A stretch of 64,000 nt of DNA. Source: Acinetobacter sp. ANC 4169 (GTDB taxonomy: Bacteria; Pseudomonadota; Gammaproteobacteria; Pseudomonadales; Moraxellaceae). This document shows, in pieces, positions 45,843 through 56,060 of the stretch; positions within the stretch are counted from its first letter, which is position 1, and every line of letters starts with the position of its first letter. The position numbers and the translations under genes are program-made. The notes under the pieces were generated by a model, which saw only the letters and a program-made list of their open reading frames with translations, was not told the DNA's origin and made no database searches. The stretch lies in assembly GCF_002135355.1 (NCBI RefSeq), contig NZ_NEGE01000009.1:62001-126000 (forward strand), written 5' to 3'.

Positions 45843-47009
45843 ATGGAAAATTTTATAAATAAGCTTCAAAGCCATATTGAACATGTTAAACGTGTTGGGG
45901 AACACTGCTCTACTGAGGAAACAACTAAACAAGCATTAATTTTACCGCTCTTAGATATTCTTGGTTTTAGTCCTTACGATCCAACCAAAGTATTAGCAGA
46001 ATTTGCTGCTGACTTTCCGGGAGTCAAATCAACAGAAAGAGTTGATTATGCTTTATATTGCAATGGGCAACCTGTGATGTTTATTGAAGCAAAACCGTAT
46101 GTAGCAAATCTAACCAATCATGCCCCGCAATTATCCCGTTATTTTAATAGCAGTTTAGGCGTTACCATTGGAGCAATTACCAATGGTAAAGAATGGCGTT
46201 TTTTTACTGATTTAATTAATCCTAATGTCATGGATGAAAAACCATTTCTAACTGTTGATTTTATGAAACATAAAGCGGAAGAGTTAGTACAGTTAGCCGA
46301 ATTTAAACATGATAATTTCCACGTGGAAAAATTACGTTTCTTTGCAGAAGAAAATCAATACATCCAACAATTTAAAGCAGTAATTAAAAAAAGTATTAAT
46401 GAAATTGATCTAGATTTTGTTCGTTATGTCGCACAGCAAGCAAATATTCAGCGTCAATTAAACACTAAATTTTTAGAAACGATTCAACCCTTTGTAAAGC
46501 AAGCTGTAGAGCAAGCCATCAGTGATACAGTTGTAAAAGGGTTATCATCTCCAACGATTATTACAGCTCAAACAATTGAACCAAAACCAGAGCAAAATGC
46601 TGAACAACCCATCGATAACGGATTTAAAGATATTGTTAATTCTGACAACGACAAAATTATTACTACAAAGGATGAGCAAGAACTCTTTCGTATAGTAAGT
46701 GAACTTTTCCCTGAATCAGATTTAGCAACCAGAGATACAGAAAGCTATTATTCGGTCTTATACCAAAACAAAAACAATCGTTGGTTATTTAGATACGATA
46801 TAAATCGAAAACGACCTACAATTCAATTTAATATAAATATTGATGATCAGCGGAAATTAGAGTTATTACGTGCAGGACTAGAAGTATTAACTAATGGACA
46901 AGTTTATTTAGATAAACCAGAACATATTTATAGAGCTGTAGGCATCCTCAAAGATTGTCTGGATTACTGTAGTAATGATGATAATTTTAAAAGAAATGCT
47001 GCTTCTTAA
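45843..47009 (+). CDS. Solitary HsdR-N-like (PD-(D/E)XK) restriction nuclease-type protein
   Basis: 388 residues. The N-terminal domain (about 15-160) resembles the type I restriction R-subunit nuclease domain: EETTKQALILPLLDILGFSPYDPTKVLAEFAADF, RVDYALYCNGQPVMFIEAK with the D...ExK catalytic set, and APQLSRYFNSSLGVTIGAITNGKEWRFFTDL. There is no helicase, HsdM or HsdS. The middle (about 215-270) is a disordered linker (PKPEQNAEQPIDNG) and the C-terminal domain (about 275-380) is unrecognised. AAGGAAG precedes the ATG. It may be a solitary defence or DNA-maintenance nuclease. It converges on gyrA with a shared terminator. Confidence 0.75.
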   Translation: MENFINKLQSHIEHVKRVGEHCSTEETTKQALILPLLDILGFSPYDPTKVLAEFAADFPGVKSTERVDYALYCNGQPVMFIEAKPYVANLTNHAPQLSRYFNSSLGVTIGAITNGKEWRFFTDLINPNVMDEKPFLTVDFMKHKAEELVQLAEFKHDNFHVEKLRFFAEENQYIQQFKAVIKKSINEIDLDFVRYVAQQANIQRQLNTKFLETIQPFVKQAVEQAISDTVVKGLSSPTIITAQTIEPKPEQNAEQPIDNGFKDIVNSDNDKIITTKDEQELFRIVSELFPESDLATRDTESYYSVLYQNKNNRWLFRYDINRKRPTIQFNINIDDQRKLELLRAGLEVLTNGQVYLDKPEHIYRAVGILKDCLDYCSNDDNFKRNAAS

Positions 47010-47022
47010 TTTTAAAGTCATA

Positions 47023-47050
47023 AAAAAAGAGCGCCTAAGCGCTCTTTTTC
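47023..47050. terminator. Bidirectional terminator between the HsdR-like gene and gyrA
   Basis: AAAAAGAGCGC-CTAA-GCGCTCTTTTT between convergent genes. Confidence 0.93.
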
Positions 47051-47063
47051 TTTCTACAAAAAC

Positions 47064-50000
47064 TTATTCTGCGTCAGAATCTCTTAAATCCGATTCACTA
47101 TCAGCTTCGTCAGCAATGGTTTCATCATCCACCAAAGTTTCAGAATCAATTAAAGCTTCAGAAGCAACGACTTCTTCGCCTTCTGCTGCTTCAATAAACT
47201 CATCTTCTTCTACAGCTTCAACCGAAACCACGCCTACAAGCAACTCTTCGTTACCTAAACGGATTAAGCGAACACCTTGTGCATTACGACCTGTGGTAGC
47301 AACTTCTGAAGCACGGGTACGAACCATCGTACCACCATCAGAAATCAACATCAGCTCTTTGCTTTCATCAATGGAGACTGCACCGACCAATTCACCGTTA
47401 CGTTCAGATGTTTTAATTGCAATCACACCTTTACCACCACGTTTTTTGGTTGGGAATTCGCCCACCGGGGTACGTTTACCGTAACCGTTGGCACATGCAC
47501 ATAACACTTCGCCAGTTTCCGGTACAACCACCAACGAAACGATACGGCTGATCAATGCTGAATCTGAACCATCTTCATCATCAGTCTCTACATCAGCTTC
47601 GTCGTTTTCTTCCAGTTGTGCTGCTGCACCGATGGTGACACGCATACCGCGTACACCTTTCGCTGAACGACCCATTGAACGGACATCAGTTTCTGCGAAG
47701 CGAATCGCTTTACCTTCGTTCGAGAACAACATGATTTGCTGTTCGCCATCGGTAATTGCCACACCAATCAAGGTATCGTCGCCATTCAATTCAATCGCAC
47801 GTAAACCGTTTGAACGCACATTCGAGAACTGTTCAAGCTCTACACGTTTAATCGTACCGTACTCAGTCGCCATAAATACATAGAAGTTTTTGCGTACCGC
47901 TTCAGCTTGCTGTGCAAAGTCATTGATGATGTCATCATCCAGATCAGTGCTCGACAACTCTAAACCAAGCTGTTTCAACTGAATACGTAATGCGTCCGAC
48001 AGGTCATCTGCACCATCTTCCAGTTCAGCAAGCGCTGCTTCCAGTTCAACATAATGTGAATTGATAATTTCATTTTCTTGAAGTTTCGCAGCATTGGCTT
48101 TCACAAATGCCTTGAAATCAACCAGACGATCTTTAAATTTCTTCGGTGCATCAATGACCGGAAGAATCGCTGTAATGGTTTCGTTTGCGTCAAGCGGCAA
48201 CAGGTTCACCATTGGGCGACCTTTGGCACCACGCGATGCTTGCGGTACTTCAAATACTTTCAGACGATATACTTTACCGACATCGGTGAAGCATAGAACC
48301 GTTGCGTGGTTCGATGTCACAATCAGATGCTGGATATAATCATCTTCTTTCATCGAAGTTGCAGACTTACCACGACCACCACGACGCTGTGCAGCGTAGT
48401 CAGAAAGTGGCTGGGTTTTCGCATAGCCTGTTTTAGAAACGGTTAATACAACTTGTTCTTCTGGAATCAAATCTTCACGCGAGAAGTCGATACGTGATTC
48501 AACAATTGCGGTACGACGTGCATCGCCATACTGTTGCAGAATCAAGGCTAACTCTTCACGAATAACATTCATCAACAAATTGAAGTCATTTAAAATTGCA
48601 GTAAGTTCAGCAATTTGACCCAAGATTTCAGAATATTCAGCATGTAACTTGTCTTGTTCAAGACCGGTTAAGCGGTGTAAACGCAATTCAAGAATTGCAC
48701 CGACCTGTGCCGGAGATAAACGGTAAATATTGCCATTTAAACCGAATGGACGACTTGGATCTTCACCTTCAATCTCGTCTGGACGTACAGAAACTGAACC
48801 TGCTTTCTCCAACAACGCAACTACGCCACCCGCAGCCCACTCACCTGCCTGTAAACGCTCACGCGCTTCACCTGGGTTCGCAGATGTCTTGATGGTTTCA
48901 ATAATCGCATCAATGTTGGCAAGTGCAACCGTCAAACCTTCCAAGATATGACCACGTTCACGCGCTTTGCGCAGTTCGAACATGGTACGACGTGTCACCA
49001 CTTCTTGACGGTGACGAATGAAGGCAGCAATGATGTCTTTCAGGTTCATCAACTTCGGCTGGCCATTGTCCAGGCAGACCATGTTGATGCTGAATGAATT
49101 CTCTAATTGGGTATTCAGGAACAGGTTATTGACAATCACTTCAGCGTTTTCGCCACGCTTCAGGTCAATTGCAATACGCATGCCGTCTTTGTCAGACTCA
49201 TCACGAAGTTCAGAAATACCTTCCAGTTTTTTCTCTTTCACCAACTCGGCAATACGTTCAATGGTTTTTGCCTTGTTGACCTGATAAGGAATTTCAGTAA
49301 ATACGATGGTGCTACGGCCAGATTTCTGATCTTCTTCAATATGGTATTTACCACGGATATGCAGACGGCCTTTACCGGTACGGTAAGCATCTACAATGCC
49401 GGATTTACCATAAATAATACCGCCGGTAGGGAAATCTGGACCAGAGATGTGCTCCATCAACCCTTCAATGCTGATATTGGGATTATTTGCATAAGCCAGA
49501 CACGCATTCACAACTTCAGTCATGTTATGCGGTGCCATATTGGTTGCCATACCGACTGCAATACCGGTTACACCGTTAATCAGCAAGTTAGGAACACGTG
49601 TAGGCATGACTTGTGGAATTCGTTCAGAACCGTCGTAGTTGTCTTCCCACTCGACTGTGTCTTTTTCCAGATCAGCCAAAAGTTCATGGGTGAGCTTACG
49701 CATACGGACTTCGGTATAACGCATTGCTGCTGCGCTATCACCATCGACAGAACCGAAGTTACCTTGACCATCCACCAATTGATAACGCAAGCTAAAGTCT
49801 TGCGCCATACGAACAATGGTCTCATAAACAGCAGAGTCACCATGCGGGTGATATTTACCGATCACGTCACCGACTACACGGGCTGACTTTTTGTATGCTT
49901 TATTGTAGTCGTTGCCCAATTCGTGCATAGCGAAAAGCACACGACGATGAACAGGCTTTAAGCCATCTCTCACGTCAGGTAATGCACGAGAAACAATAAC

Positions 50001-50075
50001 GCTCATGGCATAGTCGAGATATGAGCTTTTGAGTTCATCCTCAATGGCAATCGGTCGGATTTCCGATACGCTCAT
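47064..50075 (-). CDS. gyrA: DNA gyrase subunit A, with an extra segment in the C-terminal domain
   Basis: 1003 residues; E. coli GyrA is 875 and A. baumannii about 904. The N-terminal winged helix and tower domains are standard. The quinolone-resistance region [19 protein letters not shown] keeps Ser and Glu at the usual resistance positions, and the catalytic Tyr lies in [11 protein letters not shown]. The GyrA box QRRGGRGK follows. In the C-terminal beta-pinwheel an extra ~88 residues (about 641-729), acidic and helical ([37 protein letters not shown]), separates ITAILPVID from [21 protein letters not shown]. It ends in a long acidic tail. AAGGAG precedes the ATG. With GyrB it introduces negative supercoils. 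Confidence 0.95.
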   Translation of the reverse strand: MSVSEIRPIAIEDELKSSYLDYAMSVIVSRALPDVRDGLKPVHRRVLFAMHELGNDYNKAYKKSARVVGDVIGKYHPHGDSAVYETIVRMAQDFSLRYQLVDGQGNFGSVDGDSAAAMRYTEVRMRKLTHELLADLEKDTVEWEDNYDGSERIPQVMPTRVPNLLINGVTGIAVGMATNMAPHNMTEVVNACLAYANNPNISIEGLMEHISGPDFPTGGIIYGKSGIVDAYRTGKGRLHIRGKYHIEEDQKSGRSTIVFTEIPYQVNKAKTIERIAELVKEKKLEGISELRDESDKDGMRIAIDLKRGENAEVIVNNLFLNTQLENSFSINMVCLDNGQPKLMNLKDIIAAFIRHRQEVVTRRTMFELRKARERGHILEGLTVALANIDAIIETIKTSANPGEARERLQAGEWAAGGVVALLEKAGSVSVRPDEIEGEDPSRPFGLNGNIYRLSPAQVGAILELRLHRLTGLEQDKLHAEYSEILGQIAELTAILNDFNLLMNVIREELALILQQYGDARRTAIVESRIDFSREDLIPEEQVVLTVSKTGYAKTQPLSDYAAQRRGGRGKSATSMKEDDYIQHLIVTSNHATVLCFTDVGKVYRLKVFEVPQASRGAKGRPMVNLLPLDANETITAILPVIDAPKKFKDRLVDFKAFVKANAAKLQENEIINSHYVELEAALAELEDGADDLSDALRIQLKQLGLELSSTDLDDDIINDFAQQAEAVRKNFYVFMATEYGTIKRVELEQFSNVRSNGLRAIELNGDDTLIGVAITDGEQQIMLFSNEGKAIRFAETDVRSMGRSAKGVRGMRVTIGAAAQLEENDEADVETDDEDGSDSALISRIVSLVVVPETGEVLCACANGYGKRTPVGEFPTKKRGGKGVIAIKTSERNGELVGAVSIDESKELMLISDGGTMVRTRASEVATTGRNAQGVRLIRLGNEELLVGVVSVEAVEEDEFIEAAEGEEVVASEALIDSETLVDDETIADEADSESDLRDSDAE

Positions 50076-50472
50076 GCATACTCCTTATTACAAACAGCTG
50101 TTGCTAAAACTGTTCGTTTTATATAATCAATCTAGCAAAAAATTAACCCAAAATAAGCTGAGTTAAAGTCTAAATACAGCCGTAAATTATAGCATAAATT
50201 CTGTGGTTTTTGTGCCATATCACGCATGTTAATCCTGTTAATTTTCTATAATTTATCGTTTATTTTTTCAGCACTTTCATTTATCGGAATTTTATGTGAT
50301 TTAGTTCATTTTATTTAGCATTCAATAGTCAATTTTAACCCTAAATTCTCAAGCTATTTATTCAGTTAAAATTGGGTTTTTGCCTTGAAAAAAATATAAA
50401 TCGATTAAATCTACCCCACCATAGCTCTGTCCAAATGCATTAAACCTGAATCACCTTGTACCACCATAAAAG
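50076..50472. other. gyrA upstream region
   Basis: AT-rich, no gene recognised; presumably the gyrA promoter. Confidence 0.4.
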
Positions 50473-50571
50473 ATGAACATTCGTTTGCTGCCCCTGAAAT
50501 GCTATCTCTTGAGTCGGAATGGCCACATTTACACCCTGAAAATGGATGAGCTACAAACCATCCAGGCATAA
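50473..50571 (+). CDS. Candidate 32-residue small ORF before the etf terminator
   Basis: ATG to TAA frame encoding MNIRLLPLKCYLLSRNGHIY followed by TLKMDELQTIQA; its stop merges into the A tract of the long hairpin at 50571-50633, giving it a terminator on its own strand. There is only a weak AAAAG before the ATG. No homology was recognised. It could be chance. Confidence 0.28.
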   Translation: MNIRLLPLKCYLLSRNGHIYTLKMDELQTIQA

Positions 50572-50633
50572 AAAAACGCTCCTGAGCAAAGCAGTAAAGC
50601 GTTGCTTTAACTGCTTGCGCAAGAGCGTTTTTT
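50571..50633. terminator. Long nested-hairpin terminator after etfA
   Basis: Outer stem AAAAAACGCTC / GAGCGTTTTTT encloses an inner imperfect stem AGCAGTAAAGC / GCTTTAACTGCT. The extended, nearly symmetrical structure with A and T tracts can work in both directions. Confidence 0.85.
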
Positions 50634-50651
50634 GAAGCATGTAGTGCTGAA

Positions 50652-51584
50652 TTAGATTTTAGAAACCAATTCTGGAACTACAGTGTTCAAATCACCAACT
50701 AACCAATAGTCAGCAACTGCATTGATTGGCGCTTCTTCATCTTTGTTGATCGCAACGATCACTTTAGATTCTTTCATACCCGCCAAATGCTGGATCGCAC
50801 CAGAAATACCTACAGCGATGTATAGGTCAGGCGCAACGATTTTACCAGTTTGACCCACTTGCATGTCGTTAGGAACGAAGCCAGCGTCAACTGCAGCACG
50901 TGAAGCACCTTGTGCAGCGCCAAGTTTGTCTGCCAATGGATCAAGTACAGTGTGATAGTTTTCACCTGAACCCACACCACGACCACCAGAAACTACGATG
51001 CGTGCAGCTGTTAATTCTGGACGTTCAGATTTAACAATTTCTTCTGAAACGAATTTAGAGATACCAGCGTCACCAGTAGAAGCAGCAGCTTCAACAGCAG
51101 CAGAACCACCCTCAGCAGCAACAGCGTCAAATGCAGTACCACGAACAGTCGCAACAACGATAGACTCACCAGATTCTACAGTTGCAATTGCGTTACCTGC
51201 ATAGATTGGACGTTTGAAAGTTTTAGGGCTTTCAACAGCAATGATGTCAGTGATCATGCTTACGTCTAACAGTGCAGCAGCACGTGGAAGCACGTTTTTA
51301 CCATTCGTTGTAGAAGCAGCAAGGATATGTGTATAACCTTTACCCAATTCAGCAACTAATTTAGCCACGTTTTCAGCCAATTGGTTTGCATAAGCAGCAT
51401 CGTCAGCAAGCAATACTTTGCTTACACCCGCAACTTTAGCCGCTTGGTCAGCAACTGCCTGAGCGCCAGAACCAGCAACTAATACAGTGATATCACCACC
51501 AATTTTTTGAGCTGCAGCAACAACGTTTAAAGTTGCACCATTAAGTGCTTTGTTGTCGTGCTCAGCGATAACTAAAATACTCAT
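50652..51584 (-). CDS. etfA: Electron transfer flavoprotein alpha subunit
   Basis: 310 residues. The C-terminal FAD domain carries [75 protein letters not shown], the ETF-alpha signature that binds FAD. The N-terminal domain (1-180) pairs with the beta subunit. ETF accepts electrons from acyl-CoA dehydrogenases and passes them to ETF-ubiquinone oxidoreductase. AAGGA precedes the ATG. It follows etfB by 17 bp in one operon. Confidence 0.96.
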   Translation of the reverse strand: MSILVIAEHDNKALNGATLNVVAAAQKIGGDITVLVAGSGAQAVADQAAKVAGVSKVLLADDAAYANQLAENVAKLVAELGKGYTHILAASTTNGKNVLPRAAALLDVSMITDIIAVESPKTFKRPIYAGNAIATVESGESIVVATVRGTAFDAVAAEGGSAAVEAAASTGDAGISKFVSEEIVKSERPELTAARIVVSGGRGVGSGENYHTVLDPLADKLGAAQGASRAAVDAGFVPNDMQVGQTGKIVAPDLYIAVGISGAIQHLAGMKESKVIVAINKDEEAPINAVADYWLVGDLNTVVPELVSKI

Positions 51585-51601
51585 GATTTTATCCTTCTGT
51601 A

Positions 51602-52354
51602 TTAGATCACTTTCGCTTCGTTTTTAAGTTTTTCAACAAGCTCATCTACAGATTTCACTTGTACGCCAGCTTTACGTTCAGCAGGAGCTTCAACTTTAAC
51701 TGTTTTAAGCTTAGTTGCAGGATTCACGCCGAAGTCAGCAGGAGACTTAGTATCAAGCGGTTTTTTACGCGCTTTCATGATGTTTGGAAGAGCAGCATAA
51801 CGAGGCTCGTTCAAACGTAAGTCAGTCGTGATGATTGCAGGAAGTGCAAGCTCAACAGTTTGTAAACCACCGTCGATTTCACGAGTCACTTGTACTTTGT
51901 CGCCGTCAACTTTCACTTCAGAAGCGAATGTACCTTGACCTGCGCCAAGTAGAGCGCCAAGCATCTGACCCACCTGGTTAGAGTCGTCATCAATAGCTTG
52001 TTTACCAAGAAGGATTAATTGTGGTTGTTCAGCGTCAACAACACCTTTCAGGATTTTAGCAACTTCCAAAGCACCTAGTTGGCTTTCGTCAGCTTCAACC
52101 AAGATACCGCGGTCAGCGCCAAGTGCCATAGCAGAACGAATTTGTTCTTGAGCTTCTTTAGGGCCAATAGAAACAACAACGATTTCTGAAACAGTTCCTT
52201 TTTCTTTTAAGCGAACCGCTTCTTCCACTGCGATTTCACAGAATGGGTTAATTGACATTTTAACGTTAGTAAGGTCAACCCCACTATTGTCCGGTTTAAC
52301 GCGAACTTTAACGTTGGCATCAACCACACGTTTTACAGCAACAAGAGCCTTCAT
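51602..52354 (-). CDS. etfB: Electron transfer flavoprotein beta subunit
   Basis: 250 residues, the usual length. [53 protein letters not shown] at the start, the AMP-binding [21 protein letters not shown] segment and [30 protein letters not shown] (the recognition-loop leucine region contacting dehydrogenases) are typical. It is the first gene of the etfBA operon, with GAGGA before the ATG. The upstream 500 bp is AT-rich and holds the promoter. Confidence 0.96.
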   Translation of the reverse strand: MKALVAVKRVVDANVKVRVKPDNSGVDLTNVKMSINPFCEIAVEEAVRLKEKGTVSEIVVVSIGPKEAQEQIRSAMALGADRGILVEADESQLGALEVAKILKGVVDAEQPQLILLGKQAIDDDSNQVGQMLGALLGAGQGTFASEVKVDGDKVQVTREIDGGLQTVELALPAIITTDLRLNEPRYAALPNIMKARKKPLDTKSPADFGVNPATKLKTVKVEAPAERKAGVQVKSVDELVEKLKNEAKVI

Positions 52355-52817
52355 GTAATCCTCGGCTGTTTTAGCAAATGTAAATGTTGAGAAAAGTTAT
52401 AATAACTCTTCACTTAAATTTTTTTAGGTGCCCTATCTTGCAATGTGTACGGCATTTCGGTCAAGTCACAATTATCGAAAGAGCAGTAAAAATGCGTAAT
52501 TTTCCTTGAACTTGGCGTTCATATTTTTCCCTCATGTCTTTATTAAGATGAAATTCCTAAATATTTATTTATTTTTTAAGCATTGATTTTTATTATGTTT
52601 TTATCTGATTAACTTCATCAAAAGTTCTGATTTAATACTTATTTTCGATTAACATCTAACTCATCTAACATGCGTCGAGTCTAGAAGCATCTCAGCAATA
52701 AATTGTCATTTAAGATAGATTCCGCTCATTTTTTCGGCCAAACCGCACTAAAATCGATCGCTTTTTTAAGTTAAAGGTGTAACAAATTAATTTTAATTTA
52801 AAAATCCAGTGTTCAAT
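52355..52817. other. AT-rich region upstream of etfB
   Basis: No ORF of note, repeat or RNA recognised; it contains the etf promoter, not located with confidence. Confidence 0.4.
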
Positions 52818-52848
52818 AAAAAAGCATGTCCTTACAACATGCTTTTTT
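52818..52848 (-). terminator. Terminator after the LysE-type exporter gene
   Basis: AAAAAAGCATGT / ACATGCTTTTTT stem with A and T tracts. Confidence 0.9.
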
Positions 52849-52855
52849 AGAGCTA

Positions 52856-53461
52856 TTAATTAATGATCAGCCAGGTTGCAGCCAGCATTAACAAGCCACC
52901 TGAACCGCCATCAATCCACTTTTGTTTACGTTCATCTATATGGGTTTTTTGGGTAATTTTGGCAAACAGCACACTCAAGCCGCAATACACCACAAAGATC
53001 AGCCCAATAAAAATAAAAGACAAAATTAACCCTTGGCTCACCGTATCCCTGGCTTTATCAATAAACTGCGGCAAAATTGCAAAATAGATCAGCATGCCTT
53101 TGGGGTTTAATAACGCAGTAAAGAAACCTTTTTTGATCGGGTTGGAAGATGATTTTTTCTCGATGGTTAATTTATTTTGACTAAACACCGACTTGATCAG
53201 ACTAAAAGCCAAATACAGTAAATAGGCAATCCCCAGCCAGCGAATGGTTTCAAACAATAGCGGGAAAGATACAATAATGGCGGCAATACCGAGTGCCACT
53301 AAAATGGAATGCACCAGATAACCCAAACATACTCCGACTGTGGCCATCATGCCTGCTTTTGCATCTTTACCCATCACTTGTGACAAGATAAACAGCATAT
53401 CTGGTCCAGGGGTGAAAATAAGCGGGATAACCGTTAAGGCGAACAGTGCAAATACAGACAT
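52856..53461 (-). CDS. LysE family amino-acid exporter
   Basis: 201 residues from the ATG at 53461, with AAAGGG upstream; the frame extends 19 codons further. Six helices are predicted; LTVIPLIFTPGPDMLFILSQVMGKDAKAGMMATVGVCLGYLVHSILVALG is the LysE/RhtB N-terminal signature and KKGFFTALLNPKGMLIYFAILPQF the central motif. These proteins export lysine, homoserine, threonine or related amino acids. An Lrp-type regulator is divergent across 113 bp of AT-rich DNA, the usual arrangement for an amino-acid-sensing regulator controlling an exporter. Confidence 0.88.
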   Translation of the reverse strand: MSVFALFALTVIPLIFTPGPDMLFILSQVMGKDAKAGMMATVGVCLGYLVHSILVALGIAAIIVSFPLLFETIRWLGIAYLLYLAFSLIKSVFSQNKLTIEKKSSSNPIKKGFFTALLNPKGMLIYFAILPQFIDKARDTVSQGLILSFIFIGLIFVVYCGLSVLFAKITQKTHIDERKQKWIDGGSGGLLMLAATWLIIN

Positions 53462-53574
53462 TTCCTTTTCCCTTTCCATGTCTTGAAAGTGAAAATTAGT
53501 ATCGAATAAATAGTACAAAATAGGATTTCAAATATTCTATAATTATGATTATTTTTCGAATTATATTCTAATTT

Positions 53575-54069
53575 ATGAAACTATCTTCTAAATCTGTTTC
53601 AGTAAAGCTGGACCGTATTGATAAAAATATCATTCAGGCTTTGCAAAACAATGGCCGGATGCAAAATAACGATCTGGCCCGTGAAATTGGACTCTCGCCT
53701 TCTTCCTGTCTGCGTCGGGTGAAACTGCTCGAAGAAGCAGGCGTAATTCAGAATTACACCACCGTCGTGGATCCGCAAAAAATTGGCTTGCAGCTGATTT
53801 TGTTTTCACGAATCTGGTTAACTGGACAGGATGCAGAAACCATTGATAGCTTCATTGAAGCCATGAAGGAACTTCCTCAGGTTATGGAGTGCTATATTAT
53901 TTTGGGGGAATGTGATGCGATGTTAAAAGTGGTGGTTCCGGATCTGGAAAGTTACCGTAAATTTCAGTCGGCGCATCTGACCAAGAAAAACGGCATTACC
54001 AGTGTAAAAACGGATTTACCCAGTCAAATTATTAAACAGAGTTTTCAATTACCGCTCGATGACCTTTAG
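53575..54069 (+). CDS. Lrp/AsnC family regulator
   Basis: 164 residues. The AsnC-type winged HTH (12-75) reads LDRIDKNIIQALQNNGRMQNNDLAREIGLSPSSCLRRVKLLEEAGVIQNYTTVVDPQKIG. The RAM ligand domain (about 80-155) has MECYIILGECDAMLKVVVPDLESYRKF, the G-x-x-D motif of effector binding. It probably senses an amino acid and controls the divergent LysE exporter. AT-rich, bendable DNA in 53462-53574 is suited to Lrp-like wrapping, but no clear box stands out. Confidence 0.9.
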   Translation: MKLSSKSVSVKLDRIDKNIIQALQNNGRMQNNDLAREIGLSPSSCLRRVKLLEEAGVIQNYTTVVDPQKIGLQLILFSRIWLTGQDAETIDSFIEAMKELPQVMECYIILGECDAMLKVVVPDLESYRKFQSAHLTKKNGITSVKTDLPSQIIKQSFQLPLDDL

Positions 54070-54262
54070 AGATATCTTGTTTTTTAATATTTTTAAAATG
54101 ATTGTGCAAATAAATCACGGATTGATAGCATTAAATATTGAAGTAAAGCTGCAAGAATCTGCTTCAACTTGCTATTGCTCGAGTTAAAACCTCAGGGCTA
54201 CATGAATGATGTCGCATGGAATCAAGTAGCCCTTGATCAAACCTGTAAGCTAAAAAGGCTGC

Positions 54263-54649
54263 TTATACAGGCTGACTCTGCAAAAAGTCACGATGAATAT
54301 GGCTTAAATCAATTAAATCATAAGCTTGAAGATTAAATATTTTCCAGACTGCTAAAAAGTCTTCTTTTAAGTCTACATTTGAGGTCGCAATTGGACGCTC
54401 CTGCCATTGCAGGTCTGAAATCCACAAATAGGTTTGTTGGCTCACATGATTAATGGCCTGCACCTTACCTTCTGCATTAATCCCTTGTACATGCGTATTT
54501 GCAGGTAAAACCGGTTCAATATTAGGCAAACTTATTTCTACAAAATGTTTAACTTGACGAAGTCCATAACCTGCAAAAATTTCTTTTTGCGCAGCCGTTA
54601 ACTGGTCATACTTCTCTAAAATATCTGAAATCATTGTTTCGCCTATCAT
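54263..54649 (-). CDS. Unknown cytosolic protein
   Basis: About 128 residues from the ATG at 54649, preceded by GGAAAGG; an ATG five codons later is an alternative. There is no signal or membrane segment. ISDILEKYDQLTAAQKEIFAGYGLRQVKHFVEI is amphipathic-helical at the start; the rest mixes strands and acidic stretches (VDLKEDFLAVWKIFNLQAYDLIDLSHI). No domain was recognised. It lies alone between lrp and xerC. Confidence 0.55.
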   Translation of the reverse strand: MIGETMISDILEKYDQLTAAQKEIFAGYGLRQVKHFVEISLPNIEPVLPANTHVQGINAEGKVQAINHVSQQTYLWISDLQWQERPIATSNVDLKEDFLAVWKIFNLQAYDLIDLSHIHRDFLQSQPV

Positions 54650-54910
54650 TTTCCTTTCCAAATTTAACCGACCAGCAGTGGAACCATAAATAATTTCATC
54701 TCTATACATTATTCATGCGATTCACTGTATGGTTATACGTGATTCTTATACCTTATAAATTGACTTTTTATTATCCGACAATAGTTCAAAATGTCATCTT
54801 TATGAACCGATATTTTTACATATGCTTATTTAACTTTGATTAAACCTCATTAACTGACGCTAAAATAATTAAGCAAAGTCCAGGCCAGATTGATTCAAAT
54901 TTTAATATTG

Positions 54911-55849
54911 TTACGACTTTTTCAGTTGCGCTCGCGGATGTGCCTGATCATAGACCTGTGCCAAATGGTCAAAATCGACATGAGTATAAATTTGCGTGGT
55001 GGTTAAATTACTATGCCCCAACATTTCTTGAACCGCGCGCAAATCCCGGCTGTTTGACAACATATGACTTGCAAAGCAATGGCGCAACAAATGCGGATGC
55101 AAATCAACATTTACCCCAGCCCGCAGGGCTTGCAGTTTCACCCGATTTTCAATTTGCCGCGCCCCCAGCGGATTGCCCTTTTGAGTAATAAAAACCTGCG
55201 CATCCGGTATAAAATCACCCTGCCATAATGGATAGATTTGCAGCCATTGCATTACTGCATCTCGAGCTTTGCTACCAAAAGGCACCACCCGGGTTTTATT
55301 CCCCTTACCGGTAATACGTAACAGCTGGCGATTAAAATCGATATCTTTAATCCGCAGCCCCTGCACTTCAGCCAAACGCAAACCACTGGAGTACAACAGC
55401 TCCAAAATGGCTTTATCGCGTAACCACATTTGTTGTTCTATCGGTTTTTCAGGGGCTGGCTGATCCAGAATCTGGTTCACGGTTTCAATGTCGACCATCC
55501 CCGGAAGCGGTCTGGGAATACGTTTTAACTGAAAATCATCGGCAGGATTAAACGCCAGATACTGGCCCTGCTCGGCCCATTTCATAAACTGGCGTATGGA
55601 CGATAACATCCGCTGCAAACTACTGGAACTGAGCTGTTGCTGTTCAACTTTATAAGCCAAATATTCACGTAAATCTGTGGTTTCGATATTGGCCATTTTC
55701 AGTTTTTTGTTCTCACAAAAATTTAAAAAATCGGAAACATCACGTTCATAAGCCAGTAAAGTATGTTTAGACTGATTTTGAATTTCTCGTTCTTTTAACC
55801 ACATGACCAATAAATCGTGAGGAGAACGTTGCTGCATATCCGGATTCAT
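54911..55849 (-). CDS. xerC: Site-specific tyrosine recombinase XerC
   Basis: 312 residues from the ATG at 55849, with AGGG upstream; the frame opens 17 codons further. The N-terminal SAM-like core-binding domain (about 10-100) and the catalytic domain (about 115-300) are complete, with catalytic Arg in YSSGLRLAEVQGL, Lys in ITGKGNKTRVVP, HxxR in HPHLLRHCFASH, His/Trp position in LGHSN and the nucleophile Tyr in TTQIYTHV. With XerD it resolves chromosome dimers at dif. It lies downstream of dapF in the conserved neighbourhood, but a terminator separates the two and no DUF484 gene lies between. Confidence 0.93.
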   Translation of the reverse strand: MNPDMQQRSPHDLLVMWLKEREIQNQSKHTLLAYERDVSDFLNFCENKKLKMANIETTDLREYLAYKVEQQQLSSSSLQRMLSSIRQFMKWAEQGQYLAFNPADDFQLKRIPRPLPGMVDIETVNQILDQPAPEKPIEQQMWLRDKAILELLYSSGLRLAEVQGLRIKDIDFNRQLLRITGKGNKTRVVPFGSKARDAVMQWLQIYPLWQGDFIPDAQVFITQKGNPLGARQIENRVKLQALRAGVNVDLHPHLLRHCFASHMLSNSRDLRAVQEMLGHSNLTTTQIYTHVDFDHLAQVYDQAHPRAQLKKS

Positions 55850-56011
55850 CACGTTTTTCCCTAGTTTATTAATGGCTATGATTGATATCCGTGGTATCAC
55901 ACACTGCAGCTTTCACAGCGGCTATTGATCAACACCGCATCACCAAAATATGAATTGATCTTTGCATTCTATCTGCTTCATTGTGATAGACACAATCAAG
56001 ACAGCAAAAAT

Positions 56012-56045
56012 AAAAAAGCACCATCATTATGACAGTGCTTTTTTG
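56012..56045 (-). terminator. Terminator after dapF
   Basis: AAAAAAGCAC...GTGCTTTTTT stem with an inner partial ATCATTATGA palindrome. Confidence 0.85.
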
Positions 56046-56060
56046 TTCATAATATGAGTT

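Noticed and set aside
49107..49886. 259-codon plus-strand open frame
   Set aside because: It lies antisense within the strongly conserved gyrA coding sequence and has no recognisable protein features.
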